Shown piece by piece: positions 26,655 through 36,233 of a stretch of 64,000 nucleotides of DNA; positions within the stretch are counted from its first letter, which is position 1; each line of letters opens with the position of its first letter. The position numbers and the translations under genes are program-made. Under the pieces are notes generated by a model. It saw nothing but the letters and a program-made list of their open reading frames with translations. It ran no database searches and was not told where the DNA came from. The DNA comes from Azospirillum humicireducens (GTDB lineage Bacteria; Pseudomonadota; Alphaproteobacteria; Azospirillales; Azospirillaceae), in the NCBI RefSeq assembly GCF_001639105.2, contig NZ_CP028905.1:226274-290273 (forward strand), in the 5' to 3' direction.

Positions 26655-27076
26655 GGTCGTCTCCCTCGAATGGACCGCCGCCCTTCAATGGGGGAAGAAT
26701 TACAATGCCTCCGGCGGCGAAGTCCAGTCGGCGCTGTCAAGTCGCCGCGGTGGTCGGATTGGCCGGCGGAGGCCGCCATCATGGTTGTTTGATTGTGAAA
26801 TGCCGCGAGGAACTGATCGTCTTGGCCGGTGCTGAACATGGTCGGAAGCATCCGGCTTACGTGCGCCGATCTTTTTTTCCTGGAAAATCGGAAAGCGCCG
26901 GCCGTCGACTGTCGGTTATCCGAACAAGGGCATGGCCGCCGCCGTCCGGCCGCCATCCGGAGAGAGCCATCCGAAGCTGTTCGAATGAGGCGGACCATCC
27001 CGCGAAAAAGCCGGCGTTGCTGCAGGCGCGAACCATTATCTTTGCGGTTTCGTGCCAACTGGATGCAGGCGAGCGG
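26655..27076. other. Divergent intergenic region between ugd and galE
   Basis: About 420 bp with no convincing gene. It should hold the promoters of ugd (minus) and galE (plus). Short AT-rich runs (around 26695-26705 and 26868-26890) are the likeliest promoter sites, but no clear -35/-10 pair or operator was identified. Confidence 0.4.
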
Positions 27077-28132
27077 ATGATGACCGGAGAGAAGAGCGAC
27101 AGCGCCACCGTGCTGGTGACCGGCGGCGCCGGCTATATCGGCTCCCATGCGGTGCTGGCGCTGCGCGACCGGGGCCGGGCCGTGGTGGTGCTGGACGATC
27201 TGTCCACCGGCCGGCGCTCCGCGGTCCCCGATGGCGTGCCGCTGGTCGAGGGCGATGTCGGCGACAAGGCGCTGCTGGCCGACCTCTTCGCCCGCCATGG
27301 CATCGGCACCGTGATGCATTTTGCCGGCAGCATCGTGGTGCCGGAGTCGGTGGAGCGGCCGCTCGCCTACTACCGCAACAACACGGTCAAGAGCCACGCC
27401 CTGATCGAGGCCTGCGTGGAGGCCGGGATCGGCCGCTTCATCTTCTCCTCCACCGCCGCCGTCTACGGCATGCCGGAGCGGCTGCCGATCGACGAGCGGA
27501 CGCCGTTGATGCCGATCAACCCCTACGGCGCCTCCAAGCTGATGACGGAGTGGATGCTGCGCGACACCGCGGCGGCGCACGGCCTGCGCCCCGCTGCGTT
27601 CCGCTATGTGGCGCTCCGCTATTTCAACGTCGCCGGGGCCGACCCCCAGGGCCGCTCCGGCCAGGTGTCGCGTGTCGCCACCCACCTGATCAAGATCGCC
27701 GCCCAGACCGTCACCGGCCAGCGGGCGGAGCTGCAGATCCATGGCGACGATTACGACACGCCGGACGGCACCTGCGTGCGCGACTACATCCATGTCAGCG
27801 ACCTCGCCGACGCCCATGTCGCGGCATTGCGCCATCTGGAGGCGGGCGGTGCCTCGGAGGTGCTGAACTGCGGCTATGGCCGCGGCTATTCGGTGCGCGA
27901 GGTGCTGGCGATGGTGGAGCGGGTGACCGGCCGGCCGCTGCCGATGCGCATCGGCCCGCGCCGCGCCGGCGATCCTCCGGCTCTGGTCGCTGGTGTGGAG
28001 CGGATCGGCGTGACGCTGGACTGGACCCCGCGTCACGCCGATCTGGAAACCATCGTGGCCTCGGCGCTCGCCTGGGAGGAGCGGCTGCTGAAGGACCACT
28101 CGGTCCTTCAGCCGAGCAACCCCAGCAGGTAA
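27077..28132 (+). CDS. galE: UDP-glucose 4-epimerase
   Basis: 351 residues from the first of two adjacent ATG codons (27077, 27080). 'VLVTGGAGYIGSHAVLAL' binds NAD, 'SSTAAVYGMPERLPI' carries the catalytic Ser, 'NPYGASKLMTEWML' is the YxxxK motif, and 'FRYVALRYFNVAGADP' and 'RDYIHVSDLADAHVAAL' are GalE signatures. It interconverts UDP-glucose and UDP-galactose for glycan assembly. It is the only plus-strand gene in this stretch. Its last 25 bp overlap the tail of the convergent rfbA gene. Confidence 0.92.
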   Translation: MMTGEKSDSATVLVTGGAGYIGSHAVLALRDRGRAVVVLDDLSTGRRSAVPDGVPLVEGDVGDKALLADLFARHGIGTVMHFAGSIVVPESVERPLAYYRNNTVKSHALIEACVEAGIGRFIFSSTAAVYGMPERLPIDERTPLMPINPYGASKLMTEWMLRDTAAAHGLRPAAFRYVALRYFNVAGADPQGRSGQVSRVATHLIKIAAQTVTGQRAELQIHGDDYDTPDGTCVRDYIHVSDLADAHVAALRHLEAGGASEVLNCGYGRGYSVREVLAMVERVTGRPLPMRIGPRRAGDPPALVAGVERIGVTLDWTPRHADLETIVASALAWEERLLKDHSVLQPSNPSR

Positions 28133-28971
28133 CGCCCGTAATCATTCTTCTTCAGCGGCTCGGCCAGACGGCTCACCTGCTCGGCGTCGATCCAGCCGGA
28201 GGTGTAGGCGATCTCCTCCGGGCAGGCGATCTGCAATCCCTGGCGGTGCTGGATGGTGCGGACGAACTCCGCCGCCTCCAGCAGGCTGTCGTGGGTGCCG
28301 GTGTCGAACCAGCCATAGCCACGGCCCATCTGCTCGACCGACAGCTTGCCCATGTCGAGATAGGCGGCGTTGACCGAGGTGATCTCCAGCTCGCCCCTGG
28401 CCGACGGCTTCACCGCCGCGGCGATGTCCAGCACGTCGTTGTCGTAGAAATAGAGCCCCGTCACCGCCCATTTGGAACGCGGCTTGACCGGTTTCTCCTC
28501 GATGCTCAGCGCCCGGCCCTGACCGTCGAACTCCACCACGCCGTAGCGTTCAGGGTCGCGCACGGCGTAGGCGAAGACGCTGGCGCCCTCGGCCTTCTCG
28601 CCAGCGGCGCGCAGGATGTTGGTCAGGCCGTGGCCGTAGAAGATGTTGTCGCCGAGAACCAGCGCGCAAGGATCGTTGCCGACGAACTCGCGGCCGATGA
28701 TGAAGGCCTGGGCCAGCCCGTCGGGCGAGGGCTGGATGGCGTAGGTCAGGTTCAGGCCCCACTGCGACCCGTCTCCCAGCACCGTCTGGAACAGCGGCTG
28801 GTCGTGCGGCGTGGTGATGACCAGGATGTCGCGGATGCCCGCCAGCATCAGGGTGCTGAGCGGGAAATAGATCATCGGCTTGTCGTAGATCGGCAGCAGC
28901 TGCTTGCTGATCGCCCGCGTCACCGGGTAGAGCCGGGTGCCGGACCCGCCGGCCAGGATGATGCCCTTCAT
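28108..28971 (-). CDS. rfbA: Glucose-1-phosphate thymidylyltransferase
   Basis: 287 residues from the ATG at 28971. 'MKGIILAGGSGTRLYPVT' is the nucleotidyltransferase signature, 'SKQLLPIYDKPMIYFPLS' and 'GDNIFYGHGL' are RmlA-specific, and 'EEKPVKPRSKWAVTGLYFYD' matches the sugar-binding loop. It makes dTDP-glucose, the first step to dTDP-L-rhamnose. It lies 11 bp after rfbD and is the last gene of the order rfbC-rfbB-rfbD-rfbA on the minus strand. The family is feedback-inhibited by dTDP-rhamnose. Confidence 0.94.
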   Translation of the reverse strand: MKGIILAGGSGTRLYPVTRAISKQLLPIYDKPMIYFPLSTLMLAGIRDILVITTPHDQPLFQTVLGDGSQWGLNLTYAIQPSPDGLAQAFIIGREFVGNDPCALVLGDNIFYGHGLTNILRAAGEKAEGASVFAYAVRDPERYGVVEFDGQGRALSIEEKPVKPRSKWAVTGLYFYDNDVLDIAAAVKPSARGELEITSVNAAYLDMGKLSVEQMGRGYGWFDTGTHDSLLEAAEFVRTIQHRQGLQIACPEEIAYTSGWIDAEQVSRLAEPLKKNDYGRYLLGLLG

Positions 28972-28982
28972 GGTCCTCGTCC

Positions 28983-29873
28983 TCACGCCTGCGGCGGGTT
29001 GGTGAACAGCTCGTCGATCACGCGGTCCAGGCTGTCCTGCCATGGCGGGCAGGAGACGCCGAGACGCTCCCTGGCACGGCTGCAGTCCAGCCGCGAATTG
29101 GCCGGGCGGCGCGCCGGGGTCGGGTAGTCGGCCGTGCCGATGGCGGTCAGGCGCGGCCGCTTGCCGGTGCGCTCTTCCAGCCGCTGGAAGATCCGCTCGG
29201 CGAAATCGTGCCAGGTGGTATAGCCGCTGCCGGTCAGGTGGTAGGTGCCCCAGGCGGCGCTGCCCGTCTTCTCGATGGTCTGGGCGATCTGCACGATGGC
29301 GGCGGCGAGGTCGGCGGCGGCGGTGGGGGAGCCGTGCTGGTCGGCGACCACCCGCATCTCCTCGCGCTCCTTGCCGAAGCGCAGCATCGTCTTGACGAAG
29401 TTGTTGCCGTAGGCGCTGTAGACCCAGGAGGTGCGCAGGATGACGTGGTTCGGCGTCGCCGCCCGCACCGCCTGCTCGCCCGCCGCCTTGCTGGCGCCAT
29501 AGACGCCCAGCGGGTTGATCGGGTCGTCCTCGGTGTAGATGCCGTCCTTCGTCCCGTCGAACACATAGTCGGTCGAGACATGGATGAAGGGGATGCCGCG
29601 TGCGGCACAGGCCGCCGCCATGGCGCCCGGCCCGTCGCGGTTGATGGCGAAGGACAGGTCGACCTCGCTCTCGGCCTTGTCGACGGCGGTGTGGGCGGTG
29701 GCGTTGACCAGCAGGTCCGGCGCGTGGGCGGCGACCGCCTTGTCCACGTCGCCCGGCCGGGTCACGTCGAACTCGGGATAGGGCAGGCCGACCACATCGG
29801 TGCCCGGCGCCCAGTTGGCGCGCATCAGCTCGAAGCCGAGCTGGCCGTTGCTGCCGAGGACGAGGACCTTCAC
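28983..29873 (-). CDS. rfbD: dTDP-4-dehydrorhamnose reductase
   Basis: 296 residues with a GTG start at 29873 that overlaps the rfbB stop as GTGA. The opening 'KVLVLGSNGQLGFEL' binds NAD(P)H. 'VSTDYVFDGTKDGIYTEDD', 'NPLGVYGASKAAGEQAV' and 'ILRTSWVYSAYGNNFVKTM' are RmlD hallmarks. It performs the last step to dTDP-L-rhamnose. The long-frame ATG at 29942 lies inside rfbB and is not the start. Tight overlap implies translational coupling with rfbB. Confidence 0.94.
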   Translation of the reverse strand: MKVLVLGSNGQLGFELMRANWAPGTDVVGLPYPEFDVTRPGDVDKAVAAHAPDLLVNATAHTAVDKAESEVDLSFAINRDGPGAMAAACAARGIPFIHVSTDYVFDGTKDGIYTEDDPINPLGVYGASKAAGEQAVRAATPNHVILRTSWVYSAYGNNFVKTMLRFGKEREEMRVVADQHGSPTAAADLAAAIVQIAQTIEKTGSAAWGTYHLTGSGYTTWHDFAERIFQRLEERTGKRPRLTAIGTADYPTPARRPANSRLDCSRARERLGVSCPPWQDSLDRVIDELFTNPPQA

Positions 29874-30937
29874 GACGCCGCTCCTTCTTCCTTCAGGCCG
29901 AGCCGCTCGCCCTGGTAGGAGCCGTTCAGGATGGCCTGCCACCAGTCGCGGTTCTCCAGATACCAGGCGACCGTCTTGCGCAGGCCGCTCTCGAAGGTCT
30001 CCTGCGGGGTCCAGCCCAGCTCGCGCTCGATCTTGCCGGCGTCGATGGCATAGCGCTTGTCATGGCCGGGGCGGTCGGTGACGAAGCTGATCAGGCGGTC
30101 GTGCGGGGCGCCGGCCGGGTCCATCTCGTCCAGATGCGCGCAGATGGCGCGGACGACCTCCAGGTTGGTGCGCTCGTTGTGGCCGCCGATGTTGTAGCTC
30201 TCGCCGACCCGGCCCTTCTCCAGCACCAGCCGCAGGGCGCGGGCATGGTCCTCGACATAGAGCCAGTCGCGGATGTTGTCGCCCTTGCCGTAGACCGGCA
30301 GCTTCTCGCCCGCCAGACCCTTCAGGATCATCAGCGGGATCAGCTTCTCCGGGAAATGGTAGGGGCCGTAATTGTTGGAGCAGTTGGTCAGCACCACCGG
30401 CAGCCCGTAGGTCTCGTGCCAGGCGCGGACCAGATGGTCGCTCGACGCCTTGCTGGCCGAATAGGGCGAGTTGGGGCTGTAGGCGGTCGTCTCGGTGAAG
30501 AAGCCGTCGTCGCCCAGCGTGCCGAACACCTCGTCGGTCGAGATGTGGTGGAAGCGGAAGCGCTCCTTGCGCTCCGCCGGCAGGGCCGACCAGTAGCCGC
30601 GCGCCGCTTCCAGCAGGCGGAAGGTGCCGACCACGTTGGTCTGGATGAACTCGCCCGGCCCGTCGATGGAGCGGTCGACATGGGATTCGGCGGCGAGATG
30701 CATCACCGCGTCGGGCTGGTGGGTGTCGAAGACACGGCGCAGCTCGGCGGCGTCGCAGATGTCGACCTTCTCGAAGGCGTAGCGCGGATTGCCCTCGGCC
30801 CCCGGCAGCGAGGACAGGTTGGCCGCGTAGGTCAGCTTGTCGACATTGACGACGAAGGCGTCGGTTTCGGCGAGAAGCTGGCGGACCACCGCCGAGCCGA
30901 TGAAACCGGCGCCGCCGGTGACGAGAATGCGCGTCAT
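29870..30937 (-). CDS. rfbB: dTDP-glucose 4,6-dehydratase
   Basis: 355 residues from the ATG at 30937, preceded by AAGGTGG. 'RILVTGGAGFIGSAVVRQLL' binds NAD, 'HISTDEVFGTLGDDGFFTE' holds the catalytic Thr-Asp-Glu, 'YSASKASSDHLVRAW' the YxxxK, and 'NNYGPYHFPEKLIPL' and 'NIRDWLYVEDHARAL' are diagnostic of RmlB. It makes the 4-keto-6-deoxy intermediate. It sits between rfbC (85 bp upstream) and rfbD (4-bp overlap). Confidence 0.95.
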   Translation of the reverse strand: MTRILVTGGAGFIGSAVVRQLLAETDAFVVNVDKLTYAANLSSLPGAEGNPRYAFEKVDICDAAELRRVFDTHQPDAVMHLAAESHVDRSIDGPGEFIQTNVVGTFRLLEAARGYWSALPAERKERFRFHHISTDEVFGTLGDDGFFTETTAYSPNSPYSASKASSDHLVRAWHETYGLPVVLTNCSNNYGPYHFPEKLIPLMILKGLAGEKLPVYGKGDNIRDWLYVEDHARALRLVLEKGRVGESYNIGGHNERTNLEVVRAICAHLDEMDPAGAPHDRLISFVTDRPGHDKRYAIDAGKIERELGWTPQETFESGLRKTVAWYLENRDWWQAILNGSYQGERLGLKEEGAAS

Positions 30938-31022
30938 CAAACCACCTTACCCGACCATGCCGAAAAATCAAAAGCGGTCCGTCCTGGGTAGCATGAGGGA
31001 CCGCTTCCACTCCATAGCGCCG

Positions 31023-31574
31023 TCAGAACAAATCGCCAAGCCGGGCGAGGGGCGGATGCTTGTGGTCCTTGTCCGACAGCCGCGCCTTGTCCGCCGTCAC
31101 CGGCCAGTCGATGCCCAGCGCCGGATCGTTCCACAGCAGGCCGCGGTCATGCTCGGGCGAATAATAATTGGTCACCTTGTAGATGACCTCGGTGTCCGGC
31201 TCCAGCGTGCAGAAGCCGTGGGCGAAGCCGACCGGCACCAGGATCTGGTTCCACTCCGCCGCACTGATCACCGCGCTGACATGGCGGCCGAAGCTGGGCG
31301 AGCCTTTGCGGATGTCGACCGCCACGTCCAGGATGGCGCCGCGCACCACCCGCACCAGCTTGTCCTGGGCGAAGGGAGGCAGCTGGAAATGCAGGCCGCG
31401 CACCGTGCCGACCTCGGCCGACAGCGAGTGGTTGTCCTGCACGAAGTCATGGTGCAGGCCGGCCGCCTCGAAGGTCTTCTTCGTGTAGGTTTCCGAGAAG
31501 AAGCCGCGATGGTCGCCGAACTTCTTAGGACGGATGATCTTCACGTCGGGAATGTCGAGGGAAAGCACGTCCAT
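31023..31574 (-). CDS. rfbC: dTDP-4-dehydrorhamnose 3,5-epimerase
   Basis: 183 residues, the usual size. The cupin-type fold shows 'FGDHRGFFSETY', 'QDNHSLSAEVGTVRGLHFQ', 'LVRVVRGAILDVAVDIRKGSPSFG' and 'VPVGFAHGFCTL', with the catalytic His in RGLHFQ and Asp in VAVDIR. It epimerises C3 and C5 before RfbD reduces the sugar. It is the first of the four rhamnose genes on the minus strand. Confidence 0.95.
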   Translation of the reverse strand: MDVLSLDIPDVKIIRPKKFGDHRGFFSETYTKKTFEAAGLHHDFVQDNHSLSAEVGTVRGLHFQLPPFAQDKLVRVVRGAILDVAVDIRKGSPSFGRHVSAVISAAEWNQILVPVGFAHGFCTLEPDTEVIYKVTNYYSPEHDRGLLWNDPALGIDWPVTADKARLSDKDHKHPPLARLGDLF

Positions 31575-31663
31575 GTCTCATCTCCGGCTGGCGGCCGGGC
31601 GGTTCCGCCGCCGACGGCACGTTGTCCAAACATCGATCCGCAGGGATCGGGGTGCCCGCGCTC

Positions 31664-32593
31664 TCAGCGCAGGCTCGTCAGTTCGCCCAGCTTCTGCTTG
31701 AGCCGGCCGCTGGTCTGGAGCTGCCGGTGGACCTCCAGGATCGACCGGCCGGCCTGTGGATGCGCCAGCCCGAGCCGTGCCTGGATCGGCACCGACACCG
31801 GGGTCATCGCCTTGCGCTCGCGGATGCGGCGCTGCACTGTCTCGTAGAGCGCCAGCTTCTCGCCGCTGAGCCCGCCGGCCTGGCCTACGGTGTTGCTGCC
31901 GTCGGTCTTGTAGATGTAGTAGCCGATCTCGGTGCCGATCAGCGAGAAATCGGCGGGATACTGGGCGCAGATCCGCAGCAGCAGATCGTAATCCTCCTCG
32001 ATCGTCAGCGTCGGATCGAAGCGCAGGAGATCGGCGGGGAGCTTCGAGCGGTCGAGCAGGTAGCTGTGGATCGGGCAGAAATTATGGTCGAGCAGGTCGC
32101 CCAGATCCCGGCCCCGGTATGTGGGGGTCTGCGGACCGATGGTGCGGAAGAAGCGGTCGCGCACCTCGACCTGCATCACCTGGACCGAGGCGAAGGCGAT
32201 CGCCGCCTCCTGGTCGCGCAGCTTCGCCACCAGCAGCTCATAAGCCTCGGGAAACAGCAGGTCGTCATAGTCGAGGAAGGCGAGATAGCGGCCCTGGGCG
32301 GCCTCCACCCCGCAATTCAGCAGATGGGTGCGGGCGTCGGCGACCGTCTCCCCGTTCCAGTTCCGCACCGTCAGGGAGGGGGCGCCGGGCAGGCTCAGCA
32401 CGGGGGCGAGCGCCGCCTCGGTCGCCGCCACCTCGGCCGGCGTGAAGCGCTGGAGCACCAGGACGATGTTCAGTGGCCGATAGCGCTGACCGATCAGGGA
32501 GAAGACGCAACGTTCCAGCTCCGCCAGACGGCGGGGGTCGTGGAAGCGGACGATGCAGTCCAGCAGGTGGGTGTCGTCTTGCATGGCGTGCAT
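31664..32593 (-). CDS. GT2 (GT-A fold) glycosyltransferase
   Basis: 309 residues from the ATG at 32593, 5 bp after the stop of the large upstream gene; a second ATG is at 32584. 'LLDCIVRFHDPRRLAELERC' and 'QRYRPLNIVLVLQRF' form the nucleotide-binding half. 'GRYLAFLDYDDLLFPEAY' carries a DxDD-like metal motif and 'TIEEDYDLLLRI' the ED catalytic region. It is an inverting enzyme acting on cytoplasmic sugar nucleotides. Proximity to the 1142-residue enzyme suggests the same glycan chain. Donor sugar is unknown, though rhamnose genes are the nearest neighbours. Confidence 0.8.
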   Translation of the reverse strand: MHAMQDDTHLLDCIVRFHDPRRLAELERCVFSLIGQRYRPLNIVLVLQRFTPAEVAATEAALAPVLSLPGAPSLTVRNWNGETVADARTHLLNCGVEAAQGRYLAFLDYDDLLFPEAYELLVAKLRDQEAAIAFASVQVMQVEVRDRFFRTIGPQTPTYRGRDLGDLLDHNFCPIHSYLLDRSKLPADLLRFDPTLTIEEDYDLLLRICAQYPADFSLIGTEIGYYIYKTDGSNTVGQAGGLSGEKLALYETVQRRIRERKAMTPVSVPIQARLGLAHPQAGRSILEVHRQLQTSGRLKQKLGELTSLR

Positions 32594-32598
32594 GGGGC

Positions 32599-35500
32599 TT
32601 ACCAGCGGGCCTTCGCGAAGCTGAAGTGATGCGAGAAATCGGCACAGCGCCGCCAGTCGGCGGGCACCGGTTCGGGCTGCGTCTCCGGCGGCGGATGGCC
32701 GAGCCCGCGCAGCTCGCCGGCGACCCAGCTCTGGAAGGCCGGCGGCGCTCCCCATTTGCGGGCCAGCAGCATGCCGGACTCATGGATCATGCGCAGGACG
32801 GCCGGATTGCGCGGCCGGTTGGTCACCTCGTGCAGGAAGATCGCCGTCGGGCAGCTGCACAGGACGAAGCCGCTGGCTCGCGCCCGCCAGGACAGATCCA
32901 CGTCCTCGCAATACATGAAGAAGGTTTCGTCGAAGCCGCCCAGCTCCTCGAAGGCCCGGCGCGGGATCATCAGGCAGGCGCCCGACAGCCAGGGGGTTTC
33001 GAAGGTGAAGGGATCGTAGGGCTTGGGATGCTCGACCGGGAACTGCAGGGCCTCGACGAGCGCCCGGTCCTGCTGGGCCTGCATCATGCGCAGCAGCGCC
33101 AGGACCGCCTGCGGATGGAAGGCGCCGTCGGGATTGGCGGCGATGTAATGGTCGGCCCCCGCGGCGAAGGCGGCGGCCATCAGGCGGTTGTGGCCGGCGC
33201 CGAAGCCGATGTTGCCGGCGCTGTCCAGGCGATGGATGGCGGGATCGCCGGCCGTCGTCGCCGCGCTCGACTCCCCGTTGTCGATGACCAGGATGCGGCC
33301 GTCGGTCGGGCAGCCGGCCTCGGCCAGGGCAAGGCGGGTGCTTTCGACGATGCGGCGGACGGCGGCCTCGTCGTTGTTGTAGGTGACGATGCCGACGGCG
33401 ACCGTCGCCGGTGCGACCGCGCGGTCTAGGCCGAGGGCCTTGGCGCTGCGCCGGTCGATCAGTGCCGGATCGGGTTGGGCGATCGGCGTCGGGTGGACGC
33501 TGCGCGGCGCCGGCAGGTCGCTGCCGGTGAGCTTGAGGCCATGCTCGACGATGAAGCGGTCGAGGTCGGCCGGGCTGTCGATCGGCGCGATCGCCGGCGT
33601 GTCGGGGAACAGGGCGGGGTCGGCGACCTTGATCCAGCCGAAGCCGGCGGCTTCGCAGACATGGAAATAGGTGCGCTCGATGGCATGGGCGAGCGTGCCG
33701 TCGATCTGGCCGCGCTCCTCGGCGAAGTCCTCATAGGACAGGCCGAGGTCGAGCAGCGGCTTCAGCGCCGCCGAGCGCGCCCAGAACATCGAGCCCGAGG
33801 GGAAGTCCAGCACCCGGGTTTCGCTCAGCGTCAGCCCGAGCCGGGCCATCAGCCTGTCGGCATAGGGGAAGTTGTTGCCCCAGTTGATCCAGTGGCGCAC
33901 CGGCTCGAAATGCTGCGAGCCGACCATGCCGAGGTCGGGGCGCTGGACGAAGGCGCCGACGATGCTCTCGACGGTTTCCGGCGAGCCCAGCAGGGTTTCC
34001 AGCAGCTGGCCGCGCCAGTTGGCCAGAACCGAGGCATGGTCGGACTGCTTGGAATGCAGGTGCAGGACCAGATCGTAGCGGTCGTAGACGTCGCGGAACC
34101 CGAGGAGCTTGGGCGCGATGTCCCGCCCGCGGTTCGGGGTGACGCGGACATCGACCGTGCCGCGGTCCCAGCCGGAGAAGGCCTTCTCGATCACCGACTT
34201 CTTGAAGGGGTCGGAGGTCGAGATGAACAGGTCGGCCGGGACGGGGATGTTCAGGAAATAGCGGCGGAACTCCACCGCGAGGTTCTCGTGGAACAGGTGG
34301 CAGACGACGGCGATCGTCGGAGGGGTGCCGTCGGGGCCGGTGGCGAGTGCCGGGCGATGGCCGAAGGGCACGGCCACGCTGTGGTCGATCTCGATCGGGC
34401 GGGCGACCTCCGGGAAGGAGGGGGCGTCCAGCGCCGCCGGGGCGGCGCACGGCGTCCGCCCGCCCTGGACCTGCTGGATGATCCGGCGCCATGCCGGGCG
34501 CAGGCCGTCGCGGCGCAGGGACTCCAGGGTCTGGTGCCGGCTCTCCGGCTGGCAGAGCAGCATCGGCAGGGCGCGCCGGGAGATGCCGACGATGAAGCGC
34601 GCCTTGACGATTGCGGTGCGCGAGCGTGCGCTTGCCCAGCGCAGGCCGGCGGTGGCCCGCCAGGAGGTAGAGCCTTCCATCGCCTCCAGCCGGTGGGTCT
34701 GGCGTGCCAGCTCGTCCTGGAGGGCGCGGGCATGGGCCGCCTGGCGCCGGGCCTCGGCGGTCTGGCGCTCCGCCTCGGCCATGGCCTCGGCGAGCTGGGC
34801 TTCGCGTTCGCCCAGCCGGTCCATCAGCAGATGGAGCTGCCGGTCGGTCTCGACGGCAAGGGCATGCAACTGCCGGTCGGTTTCGGCGGCATGGGCCTGC
34901 AGCGCGCCGATGTCGGCATCGCGGTCAGCGACCCAGCCGGTCAGCCGCTCGACCGTCGCCTCGCGGTCGGCGACCTGTGCGGACAGAGCGTCGGCGTGCC
35001 GGGTGTAGTCGCCGATCTGCTTCAGCCGGTGCTGCGCCCAGAAGCGGTCGACCAGCCCCTGCCCCAGCCGGTCGAAATGGCGGCGGACCAGTGCGTTGCG
35101 GTCGCGCTCGCCGGCAGCCTCGAACAACCAGGCAAGCGCAGGGGGCATCGCCTCGGGCTTGCCGACATAGGCCACGCCCAGGCCGTTGGAGTGCAGGAAG
35201 GAGAAGGAGGGATAGGCGGCGCTCACCTCCTCCCACACCTGCCAGACGCCGAAGCCGCGCTCGCGGACATTGATGTCGTGGAACAGCACCAGCCCGCGCC
35301 CGCTCATCTTCGGCAGCCAGCTGCGGAAGTCCTGGCCGACCGCCTCGTAGGTGTGCAGGCCGTCGATGTGCAGCAGGTCGATGCTGGCGTCGGGGAAATA
35401 CTCCAGCGCCTGGTCGAAGGTCATCCGCAGCAGGCGCGAGAAGCCGGCATAGGCGGCGTCGTGGTGCGCGCGCAGATCCTCGTAGACCTCGTCGCCGTAG

Positions 35501-36027
35501 AGCCCGGCATGGGGGTCGCCCTCCCAGGTGTCGACCGCATAGCAGGAGGTCGACAGGCCGCAGGCGGCGATCGCCTGCAGGAAGGCGCAGTAGGAGTTGC
35601 CGCTGTGGGTTCCCAGCTCCACCAGGGACGCGGGCCGCAGCGCGTCGATGATCCAGAAGGCGAAGGGGATGTGGCCGATCCAGGGCGGCGGGAAGACGAG
35701 CCGGTTCGGTTCGCTCAGCACGATGGGCGTGTAGAGGGCCTGCAGATCCAGCGGCCGCGTTCCGGGGCGGTCCCCGGCATGGTTGGCGGGGTGGGGGCTG
35801 AGGGTGGAATCGGGCATCTGATGCGGCATATCCGGCTGGTCTTCGGGGCTGCTGTGCACAGTGGGGGGCATCGCGGCGGGGGGAGCCCCAGGCGCGCCGG
35901 CGCCGTCCCGGAATGCCGCATCGGCGGCAGGGGAAAGGGTGCTGCCGGTCATGGTTGGCTGGGGATCAGGCTGGCTGCTGCGCCGGGAAGCCGACAGGCG
36001 GGGCGGCTTTGTGTTGCGTGGCGCCAT
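32599..36027 (-). CDS. Large fusion: methyltransferase, coiled coil, RgpF-like and GT2 glycosyltransferase domains
   Basis: 1142 residues. Residues 1-90 are low-complexity. Residues ~95-290 look like a class I SAM methyltransferase ('LVELGTHSGNSYCAFL', 'CYAVDTWEGDPHAG', 'LLHIDGLHTYEAV', 'LVLFHDINVRERGFG'). Residues ~345-455 are a coiled coil rich in Glu, Arg and Gln. Residues ~570-800 match the rhamnan-synthesis F (RgpF) type ('PNRGRDIAPKLLGF', 'LHLHSKQSDH', 'DFPSGSMFWARSAAL'). Residues ~830-1110 are a GT2 domain ('VGIVTYNNDEAAV', 'ILVIDNGES', 'GFGAGHNRL', 'FFMYCEDVDLSWRARASGF'). It probably builds or caps a rhamnose-containing chain, the methyl group possibly ending growth. The start at 36027 is the outermost; ATGs at residues 26 and 53 are possible. 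Confidence 0.85.
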   Translation of the reverse strand: MAPRNTKPPRLSASRRSSQPDPQPTMTGSTLSPAADAAFRDGAGAPGAPPAAMPPTVHSSPEDQPDMPHQMPDSTLSPHPANHAGDRPGTRPLDLQALYTPIVLSEPNRLVFPPPWIGHIPFAFWIIDALRPASLVELGTHSGNSYCAFLQAIAACGLSTSCYAVDTWEGDPHAGLYGDEVYEDLRAHHDAAYAGFSRLLRMTFDQALEYFPDASIDLLHIDGLHTYEAVGQDFRSWLPKMSGRGLVLFHDINVRERGFGVWQVWEEVSAAYPSFSFLHSNGLGVAYVGKPEAMPPALAWLFEAAGERDRNALVRRHFDRLGQGLVDRFWAQHRLKQIGDYTRHADALSAQVADREATVERLTGWVADRDADIGALQAHAAETDRQLHALAVETDRQLHLLMDRLGEREAQLAEAMAEAERQTAEARRQAAHARALQDELARQTHRLEAMEGSTSWRATAGLRWASARSRTAIVKARFIVGISRRALPMLLCQPESRHQTLESLRRDGLRPAWRRIIQQVQGGRTPCAAPAALDAPSFPEVARPIEIDHSVAVPFGHRPALATGPDGTPPTIAVVCHLFHENLAVEFRRYFLNIPVPADLFISTSDPFKKSVIEKAFSGWDRGTVDVRVTPNRGRDIAPKLLGFRDVYDRYDLVLHLHSKQSDHASVLANWRGQLLETLLGSPETVESIVGAFVQRPDLGMVGSQHFEPVRHWINWGNNFPYADRLMARLGLTLSETRVLDFPSGSMFWARSAALKPLLDLGLSYEDFAEERGQIDGTLAHAIERTYFHVCEAAGFGWIKVADPALFPDTPAIAPIDSPADLDRFIVEHGLKLTGSDLPAPRSVHPTPIAQPDPALIDRRSAKALGLDRAVAPATVAVGIVTYNNDEAAVRRIVESTRLALAEAGCPTDGRILVIDNGESSAATTAGDPAIHRLDSAGNIGFGAGHNRLMAAAFAAGADHYIAANPDGAFHPQAVLALLRMMQAQQDRALVEALQFPVEHPKPYDPFTFETPWLSGACLMIPRRAFEELGGFDETFFMYCEDVDLSWRARASGFVLCSCPTAIFLHEVTNRPRNPAVLRMIHESGMLLARKWGAPPAFQSWVAGELRGLGHPPPETQPEPVPADWRRCADFSHHFSFAKARW

Positions 36028-36233
36028 GGCGTCTTGAAGGCCTGTCCAATCCCGATGGGGTTCTCACGCATTCGACCGGCCGGCACGATGGCCGGCAGCG
36101 ACGGCAAGAAACCACAAGATGCTGTGGCTTATCGCCAAACCCCAGCCCTGTCAACCTGGACCCCCGCCCGCCCGCGGGCGGGCGGGCAAGATGCGCGGAA
36201 CCTTGCGTCATTGCTGCATCAGGCCAAGCGGCA

